A stretch of DNA of 64,000 bases from Curtobacterium sp. 9128 (GCF_007673775.1 NZ_VEAF01000006.1:242227-306226); one strand, 5' to 3'. Shown: positions 24,425-33,993, numbered from the stretch's first letter. Made by a program: numbers and translations. Notes: generated from the sequence alone by a model not told the origin.

Positions 24425-25671
24425 GCACCGGCGCCGTCGCCCGTCGCGCCGCGTGGGTCCTGCCGGTCGCGATCGTCCTGGTCGCGCTGAACTTCCGCGG
24501 GCCGATCGTCGCGCCGGCCCCCGTCATCGGGGACGTGCGACTCGACCTCGGCCTGAGCGCCACCGTCGCCGGCCTGCTGACGACGATCCCCGTCCTGTGC
24601 TTCGCGCTCGCGACGCCCCTGGCCAGCTGGGTCATCGCCAAGGCGACGCCCGAGCGGGCCGTGAGCCTGTCGCTGCTGGTCGTGCTCGCCGGCACCGTCG
24701 TCCGCTCGCTCCCGAGCGCGGGTGCGCTGCTCGTCGGCACCGCGGTGATCGGCGTCGGCATCACCATCGGCAACGTGGTGATCCCCGTCGTCATCCGCCG
24801 GGACACCTCGGCGGAGCGCGTCGGGATCGTCACCGGCGTCTACACGTCGGCGCTCAACGTCGGTTCGATGCTGACCTCCCTCGCCACCGCCCCGCTCGCC
24901 GCCGTGTGGGGATGGCCAGCGGCGATCGCGGTCTGGGGCGCGCTGGCCGTCATCGCCGGGCTCGCCTGGACGTGGACGGTCGGTGCCCGCGCGGCCTGGC
25001 TCGGACCACGCCCGGGTGCGGCGGACGGACCGACGCCCGCGACCGGACCGATCGACCAGGTGCTCGGCACGGGAGCGATCCGGCTCCCGGATGCCGCGAC
25101 GCGCGAGGCCGTCCGTCCGAACCGGTGGGTGACGATCGGCCTGACGCTCGCGTTCGGCGGTCAGGCGTTCTCGTACTACGCGCTCACTGCGTGGATCCCG
25201 ACGCTGCTGCACGACGAGATCGGCTTCTCGAAGGCGTCGTCCGGGGCGAGCTCGTCGGTGTTCCAGATCCTCGCCGTCGTCGGCGCACTCGGCGTCCCGG
25301 TGCTCGCGTCCCGCTGGCGCCCGCGCGTCATCATCTCCCTGGTCGCGTTCCTCTGGCTCGCGATGCCGCTGGGTCTGCTCGTCGCACCGCAGCTCTGGCT
25401 GCTGTGGTCGATCCTCGGCGGGGCCGCGCAGGGCGGTGGGATCACGATCATCTTCATCGTGATCGTGCGGCTCGTCTCGAACGACGTCGACGCCCGCCGG
25501 ATGTCCGCCTTCGTGCAGGGCGGCGGGTACCTCATCGGGTCGGCGGGGCCGCTCGTCGCCGGGGCCCTGCACGGGGCGACGGGCGGCTGGACCGCGCCGC
25601 TGCTCGTCGTGCTCGTGGCCGTGCTGACCCTCGGTGTCGTGGGGACGCTGGCCGCACGCCGGGTGCCCTGA
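24421..25671 (+). CDS. MFS transporter, CynX/NimT type
   Basis: A 416-aa, twelve-helix protein. VALNFRGPIVAPAPVIGDVRLDLGLSA near the N-terminus, plus GITIGNVVIPVVIRRD, are hallmarks of the CynX/NimT branch of anion exporters. The GTG overlaps the HAD stop, so both are made from one message. The substrate is unknown. Confidence 0.88.
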   Translation: MSTGAVARRAAWVLPVAIVLVALNFRGPIVAPAPVIGDVRLDLGLSATVAGLLTTIPVLCFALATPLASWVIAKATPERAVSLSLLVVLAGTVVRSLPSAGALLVGTAVIGVGITIGNVVIPVVIRRDTSAERVGIVTGVYTSALNVGSMLTSLATAPLAAVWGWPAAIAVWGALAVIAGLAWTWTVGARAAWLGPRPGAADGPTPATGPIDQVLGTGAIRLPDAATREAVRPNRWVTIGLTLAFGGQAFSYYALTAWIPTLLHDEIGFSKASSGASSSVFQILAVVGALGVPVLASRWRPRVIISLVAFLWLAMPLGLLVAPQLWLLWSILGGAAQGGGITIIFIVIVRLVSNDVDARRMSAFVQGGGYLIGSAGPLVAGALHGATGGWTAPLLVVLVAVLTLGVVGTLAARRVP

Positions 25672-25722
25672 CGGAGCTGCCGGGTGCCCCGCCGCGGCCG
25701 CCCGATAGGTCGGCGCCGAGGC

Positions 25723-26556
25723 TCAGCCCGCGCGGAGCACGTCCTGCAGCGTCATCGGCGCACGTCCGGTGATCCGCTCGACGTCGCCGGAGACCCGCGC
25801 GAGCACGCCCTCCGCGATCGCCGTGTACGTGCTCACCCAGGCGTCCGCGAGCCAGGGCTCCGGGTTCCACCGCGCGCGCGACGCGTAAGCCTCGTCGAGC
25901 GTCTCCCGGTGGTACGTCACCGTCCGCCCGCGCTCGGCGCTGACGATCGCGGCCGCCTGCTCGAGCGTGATCGCCACCGGCCCGGTCAGCTCGTAGGTCC
26001 GGTCCAGGTGCGCCGCGGGGTCGCGCAGCACCGTCGTGGCGACCCGGGCGACGTCCGCCCGGGCGACCGCCGCCATCGCGCCGTCCCCGCCGGGGCCGCG
26101 GATCACGCCGTCCTCGCCGACGAGGTCCTCGACGAAGTCCAGGTAGAAGCTGTCCCGCAGGAACGTGTGCGCCATGTCCGTGGCTCGGATCGCCTCCTCG
26201 GTCGCCCAGTGGTCGCGGCCGAGCGTGAAGGTCGCGTCCGCGGCCGCTCCGGAGAAGGACGTGTAGACGACGTGCCGGACACCGGCCGTCGCGGCCGCGC
26301 CGACGAAGGCACGGTGCTGTACGAGCCGGTCCTCGGCCTCCGCGCCGGACACCATGAGCAGGAGATCGACGCCCTCGAGCGCCGCACGCGAGGCCTCGAC
26401 GTCCTCGTAGGTCGCGACGGCCACGTCCGTGCCGGGGAGCCGGGGCGCCCGCGCGGCGTCCCGGACGATCATCCGGAACGGCACGCCGTCCGCGGCGAGC
26501 GCGCGGGCGACGGCGCCGCCGATGTTGCCGGTCGCACCGGTGATGGCGATGGTCAT
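25723..26556 (-). CDS. NmrA-like NAD(P)-binding protein (quinone oxidoreductase 2 type)
   Basis: A 277-aa atypical short-chain dehydrogenase: [15 protein letters not shown] is the nucleotide-binding loop, [15 protein letters not shown] the central strand, and the C-terminal part matches QorB/NmrA proteins, which bind NAD(P)H and act on quinones or as redox sensors. GAGGGA serves as ribosome-binding site before the ATG. Confidence 0.85.
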   Translation of the reverse strand: MTIAITGATGNIGGAVARALAADGVPFRMIVRDAARAPRLPGTDVAVATYEDVEASRAALEGVDLLLMVSGAEAEDRLVQHRAFVGAAATAGVRHVVYTSFSGAAADATFTLGRDHWATEEAIRATDMAHTFLRDSFYLDFVEDLVGEDGVIRGPGGDGAMAAVARADVARVATTVLRDPAAHLDRTYELTGPVAITLEQAAAIVSAERGRTVTYHRETLDEAYASRARWNPEPWLADAWVSTYTAIAEGVLARVSGDVERITGRAPMTLQDVLRAG

Positions 26557-26583
26557 GTCGGTTCCCTCGGTTCGGTGGGCGGG

Positions 26584-27222
26584 TCAGGTCAGGACGATCC
26601 GGGAGGCTCGGCTCGCCGTGGCGGCGACGCGTGCGGCGTTCACGCCGTCGACCTCCGTCGCCCAGCGCATCGCCGCCTCGTGGTCGCGGCCGTGCCGCAT
26701 GTGCCGTCCGACCAGGCGGTCGAGGCGGATCCCGTCGTCCACCTGGCACCACCACGTCTCGGTGAGGAGGTCGGGGAGGACCGCCCACGGCTCCGTCTCG
26801 TCGAGCAGGTAGTTGCCCTCGGTGACCACGAGCGCCGCGGTCTGCTGCACGGCGATGCTGCCGGCGACGGGCTCGTCGACCCGGCGGTCGAAGTCCGGCG
26901 CCCACACGACAGGCTCGTCAGCGGCGACCAGCCGCCGCACCAGCGCCACGTAGCCGTGCGCGTCGAAGGTGTCGATCGCGCCCTTGCGGTCGTGTCGGCC
27001 GAGCGCGTCGAGGGCCGCGTTCGCCAGGTGGAACCCGTCCATCGGGACCTGGACGGCGGTCCCGGCTCCGAGTCGATCGTCCACCGCTGCGACGACACGG
27101 CGGGCCAGGGTCGACTTGCCCGCACCGGGGGCCCCGGCGACGCCGATCACGGAGCGCCCTCCTGCCGACGCCAGTGCGACGGCGTGGGTGACGGCGGCGT
27201 CGATCGATCCGGGGTCGGGCAC
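26584..27222 (-). CDS. P-loop nucleoside/sugar kinase (PanK/uridine-kinase-like)
   Basis: A 212-aa kinase with Walker [10 protein letters not shown] near residue 32, [16 protein letters not shown] and [13 protein letters not shown], which matches the uridine-kinase-like family including fructose kinases. GAGGAT (27234-27229) ends six bases before the GTG at 27222, so the start is chosen there. It diverges from the VOC gene with 33 bases between. The phosphate acceptor cannot be told. Confidence 0.85.
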   Translation of the reverse strand: MPDPGSIDAAVTHAVALASAGGRSVIGVAGAPGAGKSTLARRVVAAVDDRLGAGTAVQVPMDGFHLANAALDALGRHDRKGAIDTFDAHGYVALVRRLVAADEPVVWAPDFDRRVDEPVAGSIAVQQTAALVVTEGNYLLDETEPWAVLPDLLTETWWCQVDDGIRLDRLVGRHMRHGRDHEAAMRWATEVDGVNAARVAATASRASRIVLT

Positions 27223-27255
27223 GCCACCATCCTCGCAGAGTGGTTCACTGTCGGC

Positions 27256-27639
27256 ATGGGCATCGATGCCACGAAGGCGTTCAGCGGGTTCTCGGTCAGG
27301 GACACGGCCGAGGCGAGGGCGTTCTACGAGGGCGTCCTCGGGCTCGAGGTCACCGAGGACCACGGCATGCTGGCGATCCAGCTCGGCGACGGTCGGCACG
27401 TGCTGGCCTACCCGAAGGGCGACGCGCACGAACCGGCCTCGTTCACGGTGCTGAACTTCCCCGTGCCGGACGTCGACGCCGCCGTCGACGAGCTCACCGC
27501 CGCGGGCGTGACGTTCCTGCGCTACGACGGGATGACCGACGACAAGGGCGTGAACCGCCGGGGTGGTCCGCTCATCGCCTGGTTCACCGACCCGTCCGGC
27601 AACGTCTTCAGCGTCGTCGCCGAGGCCGTCGCCGAGTAG
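27256..27639 (+). CDS. VOC-family (glyoxalase-fold) protein
   Basis: A 127-aa protein with two beta-alpha-beta-beta-beta units: [21 protein letters not shown] and [18 protein letters not shown], ending [14 protein letters not shown]. The DPSGN loop with following Glu is typical of glyoxalase/dioxygenase-fold proteins. Substrate unknown. Probably leaderless. Confidence 0.87.
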   Translation: MGIDATKAFSGFSVRDTAEARAFYEGVLGLEVTEDHGMLAIQLGDGRHVLAYPKGDAHEPASFTVLNFPVPDVDAAVDELTAAGVTFLRYDGMTDDKGVNRRGGPLIAWFTDPSGNVFSVVAEAVAE

Positions 27640-27646
27640 GCGGTCC

Positions 27647-28087
27647 TCAGGCGCCGAGTTCGCCCGCCCAGCCCAGGGCGACGGGGACGACGAGGCCGTG
27701 CCGGTGGTGCGGCAGGTCCGCGACCCGGATCCACGCAGCCCGTTCCGTCGACCCGTCGACCTCGTCGCGGAGCTCGCCGCCGGTGACCCGCACGCGGAAC
27801 ACCACCTGCACGGCCTTCATCGGCCGGCCGTTCTCGTGCATCCGGCGCTCGGCGGGGACGACGTGGTGTCGGATGCCGAGCAGGCCGTCGACGGCGACTT
27901 CGTAGCCGGTCTCCTCCATGAACTCCCGGACGACCGCGTCCTCGACGGTCTCGTTGAACTCCACGCCGCCGCCGGGCAGCGCCCAGGTCCCGGCCTCCGG
28001 GAAGCGCTGCATGGCGAGCAGGACCCGGCCGTCGCGGACGACCACGCCGTAGGCGGCGAGTCGGGTGTCGTAGTCCGTGTACTCCAT
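27647..28087 (-). CDS. NUDIX hydrolase
   Basis: A 146-aa NUDIX protein with the box GGGVEFNE-x7-REFMEETGY intact, preceded by AAYGVVVRDGRVLLAMQRF. Small stand-alone NUDIX of unknown substrate. It converges on the VOC gene, seven bases apart. Confidence 0.88.
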   Translation of the reverse strand: MEYTDYDTRLAAYGVVVRDGRVLLAMQRFPEAGTWALPGGGVEFNETVEDAVVREFMEETGYEVAVDGLLGIRHHVVPAERRMHENGRPMKAVQVVFRVRVTGGELRDEVDGSTERAAWIRVADLPHHRHGLVVPVALGWAGELGA

Positions 28088-28132
28088 CTCCCGACCATCG
28101 CAGCACGGTGCGGGACTACGCGCATGCCGCGC

Positions 28133-28146
28133 CGAGCCTCCCGGCC
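28133..28146. repeat. dispersed GAGCCTCC element
   Basis: CGAGCCTCCCGGCC, in the gap between the NUDIX and TetR-like genes. A variant member of the family. Confidence 0.5.
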
Positions 28147-28161
28147 TGGGACCGTGCGCCG

Positions 28162-28752
28162 TCAGTCGAGCAGGACCGCATCCCAACCGACGCGCATCCG
28201 GGTGACGGCTCGGTCGAAGCCCGCCAGCAGGTCGACGTCGTCGCGGAGGATCGACTGGAGCTGGAGCCCCTCGTAAAGGGCGAGGAGCTGCTCGGCGCCG
28301 TGCCGGACGGACGTGCCGGGGGCCTCGCGGCCGGCGATGACGTCGCGCGTGAGGGTCAGCGCGAGGTCCTCGAACGACCTCGTGTACTGCGCACGGAACC
28401 ACCCGGCGGCGGCGTGGGCGGGGTTCGACGCCGCGCTCAGCAGGGCGAGACGCAGCCGGACGAGTGCCGGGTCGCCGAGCCCCGTCTCGAGGCGCGCACG
28501 CACGTACGCAACGGCTCCGTCCTGCTCGGCCACGGACCGGAGTGCGACCCGCTGTGCGGCGTTCCACCGGTCCATCACGGCGACGACGAAGAGCTCCCAC
28601 ACCGGGAACGCCCGCTCGAGGTCCGCGATCGCGATGCCCGCGTGCACGGCGACCTCGGCCGGGCCCACCTGGTGGAAGTCGGCTGCACGGTAGGCGAAGA
28701 CCCCCGCGGACACGATGCTGGCGCGGAGGTCGCTGTCGGCGGTCGTGGGCAC
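28162..28752 (-). CDS. TetR-family regulator
   Basis: A 196-aa protein. The N-terminal 60 residues form a TetR HTH (SIVSAGVFAYRAADFHQVGPAEVAVHAGIAIADLERAFP, with the turn reading GIAIADL rather than the common GVSKGTL), then the helical ligand domain. The frame is open far upstream, but the GTG at 28752 starts at the family N-terminus and GACAAT lies seven bases before it. It faces away from the sortase/FHA cluster and may regulate it (inference). Confidence 0.8.
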   Translation of the reverse strand: MPTTADSDLRASIVSAGVFAYRAADFHQVGPAEVAVHAGIAIADLERAFPVWELFVVAVMDRWNAAQRVALRSVAEQDGAVAYVRARLETGLGDPALVRLRLALLSAASNPAHAAAGWFRAQYTRSFEDLALTLTRDVIAGREAPGTSVRHGAEQLLALYEGLQLQSILRDDVDLLAGFDRAVTRMRVGWDAVLLD

Positions 28753-28810
28753 GTGGTCGATTGTCCGAGTCGGACGGCGGTGGCCGCGACGCCAGTTCGG
28801 GGGGCTGGTC

Positions 28811-28850
28811 GCCATATGATATTTTGTATTCATGCTGTAGAATAGGAGAA
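28811..28850 (+). promoter_or_regulatory. AT-rich promoter of the sortase/FHA cluster
   Basis: A sharp AT-rich stretch in otherwise GC-rich DNA, containing ATGATATTTTGTATTC and a good -10 box TAGAAT (28838-28843), followed by AATAGGAG. The gene starts at 28870 with a GAGGAGC ribosome-binding site, so this transcript has a leader. Confidence 0.5.
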
Positions 28851-28869
28851 CCCGAACGAGGAGCAGGCG

Positions 28870-30357
28870 ATGGCAGAGGTCCTTCTCTCGCGCAGAGAAC
28901 TGCGCGAGCGACGCGCGCGTCTCCAGCACCCGGTGCCCGACTCCGGCGCCGGGGGCTGGGCCCGCCCCGCCACGTCGCGAGCCTCGGTCACCCCGACTCC
29001 CGCGGTGACCCCCACCCCACCCACAGACCGGAACGAGCCCGACGCCACACGCCGGACACCGGGGTGGGTCCGCGGTGCGACCCTGCATGACGGACGTGAG
29101 CAGGGCGCCTCTCACGTCTGCGCTACTGCGCCGACCGTGCCGACCTCGCCGACCGTGCCACCGTGGCGCGTGCCCGAGGACGAGCGGCACCTCGACCCGA
29201 CCGTCGCCGCCGATGTCGTCCCTGCCGACGTCGTCCCTGCCGCCGTCGCCGCCGACGTGATCCCGGTCGCCTCGGCCGCACCGACCCCGGCACCCGCACC
29301 CGCACCCGCACCCGCACCCGCACCCGCACCCGCGACGGTACCGGCACCGGCACCGGCACCGGTGCCCGTCCCGCCGCCCGCCGGACACCCCACGGAGCCG
29401 GCGCCGGACGGCACGGCACCGACGCGGCGCCCACGCCGGGTCGCTGCACCGACGGCAGCGGACCCCGTGGTGCCGACACCGCGCGGCGCAGTCCTCGAGG
29501 TCCTCCGCGACGTCGTCGGCCTCGGCTCCCGTGGCGGACGACGTTCCTGGACGCGCGGCATCCAGGTCCTCGTCGCGGCTGCTGCCCTCCTGACGCTCGC
29601 CGTCGGGCTCCGGGCGATGTTCGCGCCGGTCAGCGCCAGCAGCACCCCGGCCTCGGCGACCTTCCCGCAGGCCGTCGCCGCCTCGACCGCCGAACGGTTC
29701 GCCGAGGCGTACTTCACGTGGGACGCCGCCGACCCCGCCGCACGCTCCGAGGCACTGTCGACGCTGATGGTCGGCGGGATCCCCGGGCGGGCCGGGTGGG
29801 ACGGGACCGGCACGTCGACGGCCGGCCAGGCACGCGCCGCCGGTTTCACCTACGTGGACGCTGCTGACGCCATCGTGACGGTCGTGCTCCCGGTGACGAG
29901 TGCTCCGGACGGGCGCAGCCCGACGACGTCGACGATGTCGCTCCAGGTCCCGGTCATGGTCGTGGGGTCGCGGGTCTGGGTGTCCGGACTGCCGGCATCC
30001 GTCGGCGTCCCGGCGAGTGCCCCGACCCCGGCGGACTCGTCCTTCGCGCTCGACGCCGACGCCTCGAAGCGCACCAGGGGCGCCGTCGCCCAGTACTTCG
30101 CCGCGCTCGGCCAGGGGAACGTCACGCTCTCGGACAGCGGGAACACCTCCACCGGACTCGACGGCACCCTGCGCTACACCGAGCTCATCGACTGGCGGGT
30201 GGAGCGCGGTGGCGGCGACCGGCGGGTCGGGTTCGCCACCGTCCGCTGGACGACCGCGTCCGGTGCGTCGCTCGACCAGGACTACCGCGTCGAGGTCTCC
30301 ACCGACGACGCGGGGTGGCGCGTCCGTGCCGCGAGCGCTGCCCTGCCCACTCCGTGA
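28870..30357 (+). CDS. membrane protein with Pro/Ala-rich cytoplasmic region and TcpC-like outer domain
   Basis: A 495-aa bitopic protein. Residues 1-225 are disordered and Pro/Ala/Thr-rich with a PAPAPA run; a membrane helix (IQVLVAAAALLTLAVGLRAMF) lies near 230-250; the rest is extracytoplasmic with two NTF2-like units (AERFAEAYFTWDAADPAARS and AVAQYFAALGQGNVTLSD), as in TcpC, a conjugation-machine protein. No other conjugation gene is present. It leads a unit with an FHA protein, a class E sortase and a small membrane protein. Function unknown; a surface-assembly role is inferred. Confidence 0.7.
   Translation: MAEVLLSRRELRERRARLQHPVPDSGAGGWARPATSRASVTPTPAVTPTPPTDRNEPDATRRTPGWVRGATLHDGREQGASHVCATAPTVPTSPTVPPWRVPEDERHLDPTVAADVVPADVVPAAVAADVIPVASAAPTPAPAPAPAPAPAPAPATVPAPAPAPVPVPPPAGHPTEPAPDGTAPTRRPRRVAAPTAADPVVPTPRGAVLEVLRDVVGLGSRGGRRSWTRGIQVLVAAAALLTLAVGLRAMFAPVSASSTPASATFPQAVAASTAERFAEAYFTWDAADPAARSEALSTLMVGGIPGRAGWDGTGTSTAGQARAAGFTYVDAADAIVTVVLPVTSAPDGRSPTTSTMSLQVPVMVVGSRVWVSGLPASVGVPASAPTPADSSFALDADASKRTRGAVAQYFAALGQGNVTLSDSGNTSTGLDGTLRYTELIDWRVERGGGDRRVGFATVRWTTASGASLDQDYRVEVSTDDAGWRVRAASAALPTP
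29290..29331 (+). repeat. simple-sequence repeat (GCACCC)7
   Basis: Seven perfect GCACCC copies encode the PAPAPA run, followed by GGCACC-type copies. The 6-bp unit keeps frame, so the length of the linker can vary by slippage. Confidence 0.9.
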
Positions 30358-30389
30358 CCACTCCTCCCGAACACCCACAAGGACCAGCG

Positions 30390-31541
30390 ATGCACGTCAC
30401 CACCACCACCCCGTCCGTCCACGTCCACGTGTCCGCAACCGGCACCCTCGCACTGACCTTCGAGGGTCGGACGGAGACCTCGTCGCACGGCACCGCCGAC
30501 CTCGCCCGCGAGGCAGCGCTCGACGCCGTCGTCCAGATCGCCGAGGAGGTCGGCAGTCCGGTGCGCCTGCACACGACCGGCGTCGAGGGCGACTGGCACC
30601 TGGTGGTCCGGTCGGACGGGTCCGTCGACCTCGACGACACCCCGGAGCCCGCAGCCGCAGTCGTCGAGCCCGAGGCACCGCGGACGCCCCCGGCGCCCCC
30701 GGCGCCCATCGAACCGGGCTCCGGAGACACCGACCGTGGTGCCGCCCCGGGCCGCCCCGTGGCCCCGATCACGACGGACACCGTGATCCCCGTGCGTCTC
30801 CCGACGGACACGGGCGCCACCGCCGCGCACACGCCACCGGCGACGCCGGAGGAGGTCGCGACGCCCACCGGCCTCGGGACGACACCGGACGGACCGGTGG
30901 TCCCGCCGATCCCCCCGATGCCGTCTCCCCACGCTGCTGCCGTAGCCGCCGCCGTCGCTCCCGTAGACCCCGCCGTCGCTCCCGTGGAACCCCTCGTCGC
31001 TCCCGGGCCTGCCCTCGAGACGACGCCGACCCGCGCCGCGGAGGTGCCGCCGAGCACCGCGACGGAGACGACGCTGCCCGAGGCGCCGGTCCCCGCCAGC
31101 CCGAGCCTGACCGACACCGCCGGACCGACGGACCTGACGACGACTGCGGTGGCGGATCTGTCAACGACCGGGCCGATGGACCTCGGCGAGCTCGAGCACA
31201 CCGTCGTCACGAACCGACGTCGGATCGAGCCGGTCAGCAGCGCGCGACTCTTCACGAGCACGGGCACCACGCTCGACGTCGCCGGGACGGGGGTCCTCGG
31301 ACGACGCCCGGTCGGTCACGACAACGGCGTCCGCTTCGTCGACCCGACCCGGAGCGTCTCGAACGCGCACCTCCGGTTCACCGTCGACCGCGCAGGCCTG
31401 GTCGTCGAGGACCTCGGTTCGGCGAACGGGACGACGGTCACCCACGACGGCGTGCGGCAGGTGTGCTCCCCGGGCATCGCCGTACCGGCGCGCCGGGGTG
31501 CCCGGGTCGACGTCGGCGACCAGTTCTTCGTCGTCGCGTGA
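30390..31541 (+). CDS. FHA-domain protein with Pro/Thr-rich linker
   Basis: A 383-aa soluble protein. A small N-terminal region (HVTTTTPSVHVHVSATGTLALTFEG...GDWHLVVRSDGSVDL) is followed by about 180 residues of Pro/Ala/Thr-rich linker and a C-terminal FHA fold: GVLGRRPVGHDNGVRFVDPT, SVSNAHLRF and VEDLGSANGTTV. FHA domains bind phosphothreonine, so the protein may sense a Ser/Thr kinase. Its stop overlaps the sortase GTG (GTGA). Confidence 0.85.
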   Translation: MHVTTTTPSVHVHVSATGTLALTFEGRTETSSHGTADLAREAALDAVVQIAEEVGSPVRLHTTGVEGDWHLVVRSDGSVDLDDTPEPAAAVVEPEAPRTPPAPPAPIEPGSGDTDRGAAPGRPVAPITTDTVIPVRLPTDTGATAAHTPPATPEEVATPTGLGTTPDGPVVPPIPPMPSPHAAAVAAAVAPVDPAVAPVEPLVAPGPALETTPTRAAEVPPSTATETTLPEAPVPASPSLTDTAGPTDLTTTAVADLSTTGPMDLGELEHTVVTNRRRIEPVSSARLFTSTGTTLDVAGTGVLGRRPVGHDNGVRFVDPTRSVSNAHLRFTVDRAGLVVEDLGSANGTTVTHDGVRQVCSPGIAVPARRGARVDVGDQFFVVA

Positions 31542-32368
31542 TCGACCGCGAGACGGATCGTGCGCCGTCGAACGCCTGGACCAGACCCGCCACGACCCGG
31601 CGGCGGGACGTCCGCGCACCGCACCGGGCCGCAGCCCGACGACGTCCGAGCGCCCGTGCCGTCCTGATGGCACTGCTCGCGGAGCTCCTGATCATCGCGG
31701 GGGTGGGCACCGGGCTCTACGTGACGTGGACGGCGTGGTGGACCGACGTCGTCGCCGTCCACGAGCAGACCGCCCTGGTGCGGGACCTCGGGCAGCACCG
31801 CACGAAGGCCTCCGCAGGGACCGAACGACGCGGAGCGGCTCCCGTGCTCGCCGAGCCCGGGTCCGTCGGCGACGTGTTCGGGACCATGCAGATCCCCCGG
31901 TTCGGCAAGGACTACATCCGCCCGATCGGCGAGGGCACGAACCGCGAGGAGGTGCTCAACACCATCGGCCTCGGCCACTACCAGGACACCGCGATGCCCG
32001 GCTCCGAAGGCAACTTCGCCGTCGCCGGACACCGCGTCACCTACGGCAAACCCCTCAACCAGATCGCCGAACTCAAGACCGACGACAGCATCGTCGTCCG
32101 CGTCACCGACACCGCCAAGGACTTCGACGTCTGGTACGTCTACAAGGTCACCGACAGCCAGATCGTCACCCCCGACCACATCGAGACCATCGCCCCCGTC
32201 CCCAACCAGCCCGGCGTCGCCCCCACCACGAACGACCGCTGGCTCACCCTCACCGCCTGCCACCCGATGTGGTCCGCCAAGGAACGCTACGTCACGCACG
32301 CGAAGCTCGACTACTGGATGCAGGCTGCCGACGGCACCCCCAAGGAACTCTCGGAGACCCCCTCGTGA
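31538..32368 (+). CDS. srtE: class E sortase
   Basis: A 276-aa transpeptidase with a membrane anchor near residues 45-68. The catalytic set is His165 (AGHRVTYG), Cys241 (TLTACHP) and Arg250 (ERYVTHAKL). Class E sortases of actinobacteria cleave LAxTG motifs and attach proteins to peptidoglycan. No LAxTG substrate gene is in the window, so targets are elsewhere. It is coupled to FHA upstream and to a tiny membrane protein downstream by GTGA overlaps. Confidence 0.93.
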   Translation: MIDRETDRAPSNAWTRPATTRRRDVRAPHRAAARRRPSARAVLMALLAELLIIAGVGTGLYVTWTAWWTDVVAVHEQTALVRDLGQHRTKASAGTERRGAAPVLAEPGSVGDVFGTMQIPRFGKDYIRPIGEGTNREEVLNTIGLGHYQDTAMPGSEGNFAVAGHRVTYGKPLNQIAELKTDDSIVVRVTDTAKDFDVWYVYKVTDSQIVTPDHIETIAPVPNQPGVAPTTNDRWLTLTACHPMWSAKERYVTHAKLDYWMQAADGTPKELSETPS

Positions 32369-32541
32369 TCTTCCCCCTCGTCTGGCGCGCCCTCCCCGGA
32401 CCCACCGCCCTCAAGGTCCTCGAACTCGTCGTCCTCCTCGCCGCGATCACGTCCGTCCTCTTCACCTGGGTCTTCCCCTGGATCGCCGCCGACATCCTTC
32501 CCCCACCCGACGGCACGATCGACAGTCCCGGCGTCGGCTGA
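32365..32541 (+). CDS. 58-residue membrane protein coupled to the sortase
   Basis: GTG overlapping the sortase stop opens a 58-codon frame with one or two hydrophobic segments (ALKVLELVVLLAAITSVLFTWVFPWIA) and a Pro/Gly tail. Small proteins of this kind follow class E sortase genes in other actinobacteria. Role unknown. Confidence 0.7.
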   Translation: MIFPLVWRALPGPTALKVLELVVLLAAITSVLFTWVFPWIAADILPPPDGTIDSPGVG

Positions 32542-32564
32542 GCCGGACCGCCGCACACGATCGC

Positions 32565-33884
32565 TCAGCCCCGGTCGAACACCAGCGTCTCGTCGTCGGC
32601 CGCGGTGACCCGACCAGTCCTCGCGAACTCGGCCCAGATCGCGCGGACACGGGGGCCGCGTCGCTCCACCTCGGGCCAGTCCCGCTCCGGCACGAACCGG
32701 CTCCCGGCCCAGGCCCCGCGCCGACCGAGCAGCAGCGGCAGGTCGTGCATGTGCACGGCGCCGGTCGGACCGGCGGTGGCTCCGCGGAGCAGCCGGTACA
32801 CGACCGCCCGGCCCCCGGCGGCCCGGTGTCGTCGGGCGAACGCGCGGGCGTCGCGGCCGTAGATCACCTCGGTCAGCGGACGGACCACCCACCAGCGCAG
32901 GAGCGCCCGCGCCCACGGGTTCCGTGCGAGCCTCGACAGCGCCGGGAGCACGGCGACGTACATGCCGGCCTCGTCGGACGTCGACCCGATGAGCACGTCC
33001 ACGTCCCGCGCGACGCGACGCCACGCTCGGTCGAGGTCACGCTCGGCGGGCAGCGGGGCGAAGCCGTACTGCGTGCCGTAGGGCATCCCGCCACGCAGCC
33101 CGTGGCGCCCGCCGATCCGGGTCGCACGGTCCTGGCGCTCGTACAGGTCGTCGAGCGGGGTGTCCGCCGAGACGGGGCCCACCGCCCGGACCATCGCCCG
33201 GTTCATCCGTGCACGGCCCCGCGAGAGCCCGAGTGGCGCACTCTGGACGATCGCGCGCCGGAACAGTCCGGCGGTCCCGTCGCTGATCATCAGGTGCGCG
33301 ATCGCGTCCGCACCGGCCGACTGCCCGAACAGGGTGATGCCGTCGGGGTCACCACCGAAAGCAGCGATGGTGCCGTGCACCCAGCGCAGCGCCGCGACCA
33401 GGTCGAGGAGTCCGAGGTTCGGCGGGACCCGCTCCCCGTCACCGAGGAAGCCGAGGACGCCCAACCGGTAGGTCACCGTCACCACGACGACCCGCTGCTC
33501 GCGCACCAGGTCGTACGGGTCGTTGATCGGGACGTCCCCGCCGCCGATGACGTAGGACCCGCCGTGGATCCACACCATCACGGGCAGCCGCTCGTCCGGA
33601 CGGAGGTCGGCCGGCACGGTGATCGAGAGCGCCTGGCAGTGCTCGTCCACCCGCGCCTCGATCGGGTGCAGCAGCTGGTCCACCACCGTCGCCGGCGGCT
33701 GTGGTGCGACCGGGGCCGGCGTGTCAGCGACGAACACGTCGGCGAAGACGGGCATCGGCTCCGGCGGCCGGAACCGCTCGGCCCGCGCGTACGGCACGCC
33801 GAGCACGCGGACCACGTCGCCGTCCCGGGAGCCGCGGATGCGTCCGGCAGGGGTGTCGAAGGTCAGGGTTCCGTCGTCGAGCAC
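32565..33884 (-). CDS. type B carboxylesterase/lipase
   Basis: A 439-aa alpha/beta hydrolase. RGSRDGDVVRVLGVPYA begins the carboxylesterase fold; the oxyanion motif WIHGGSYVIGGG and nucleophile Ser189 in FGQSAGA are clear, with DEAGMY and the His in HMHDLPLL. Somewhat shorter than the usual 490-530 aa. No signal peptide. TAGCGT (33896-33891) ends six bases before the GTG, a leaderless start. Confidence 0.9.
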   Translation of the reverse strand: MLDDGTLTFDTPAGRIRGSRDGDVVRVLGVPYARAERFRPPEPMPVFADVFVADTPAPVAPQPPATVVDQLLHPIEARVDEHCQALSITVPADLRPDERLPVMVWIHGGSYVIGGGDVPINDPYDLVREQRVVVVTVTYRLGVLGFLGDGERVPPNLGLLDLVAALRWVHGTIAAFGGDPDGITLFGQSAGADAIAHLMISDGTAGLFRRAIVQSAPLGLSRGRARMNRAMVRAVGPVSADTPLDDLYERQDRATRIGGRHGLRGGMPYGTQYGFAPLPAERDLDRAWRRVARDVDVLIGSTSDEAGMYVAVLPALSRLARNPWARALLRWWVVRPLTEVIYGRDARAFARRHRAAGGRAVVYRLLRGATAGPTGAVHMHDLPLLLGRRGAWAGSRFVPERDWPEVERRGPRVRAIWAEFARTGRVTAADDETLVFDRG

Positions 33885-33899
33885 CCGTCCACGCTAGCC

Positions 33900-33986
33900 G
33901 GGAGGCTCGGCGCGGGCCCGGCAGGGCGGCTGCGGCCCGGCGCGTACCGGGCCGGGCGTCGCCTGCGGACGCGAGCCGAGCCTCCC
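33900..33986. repeat. pair of inverted dispersed-repeat copies
   Basis: GGGAGGCTCGGC (33900-33911) and its exact inverse GCCGAGCCTCCC (33975-33986) flank 63 bases of CGG-rich sequence between the esterase promoter and the MFS stop. The largest member of the family in the window; it could fold into a long stem-loop acting as terminator for the MFS gene. Confidence 0.6.
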
Positions 33987-33993
33987 GTCCGGG

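Noticed and set aside
28870..32541. Sortase/TcpC-like genes as part of an integrative conjugative element
   Set aside because: No relaxase, coupling protein, VirB4-like ATPase, integrase or attachment repeats in the window.
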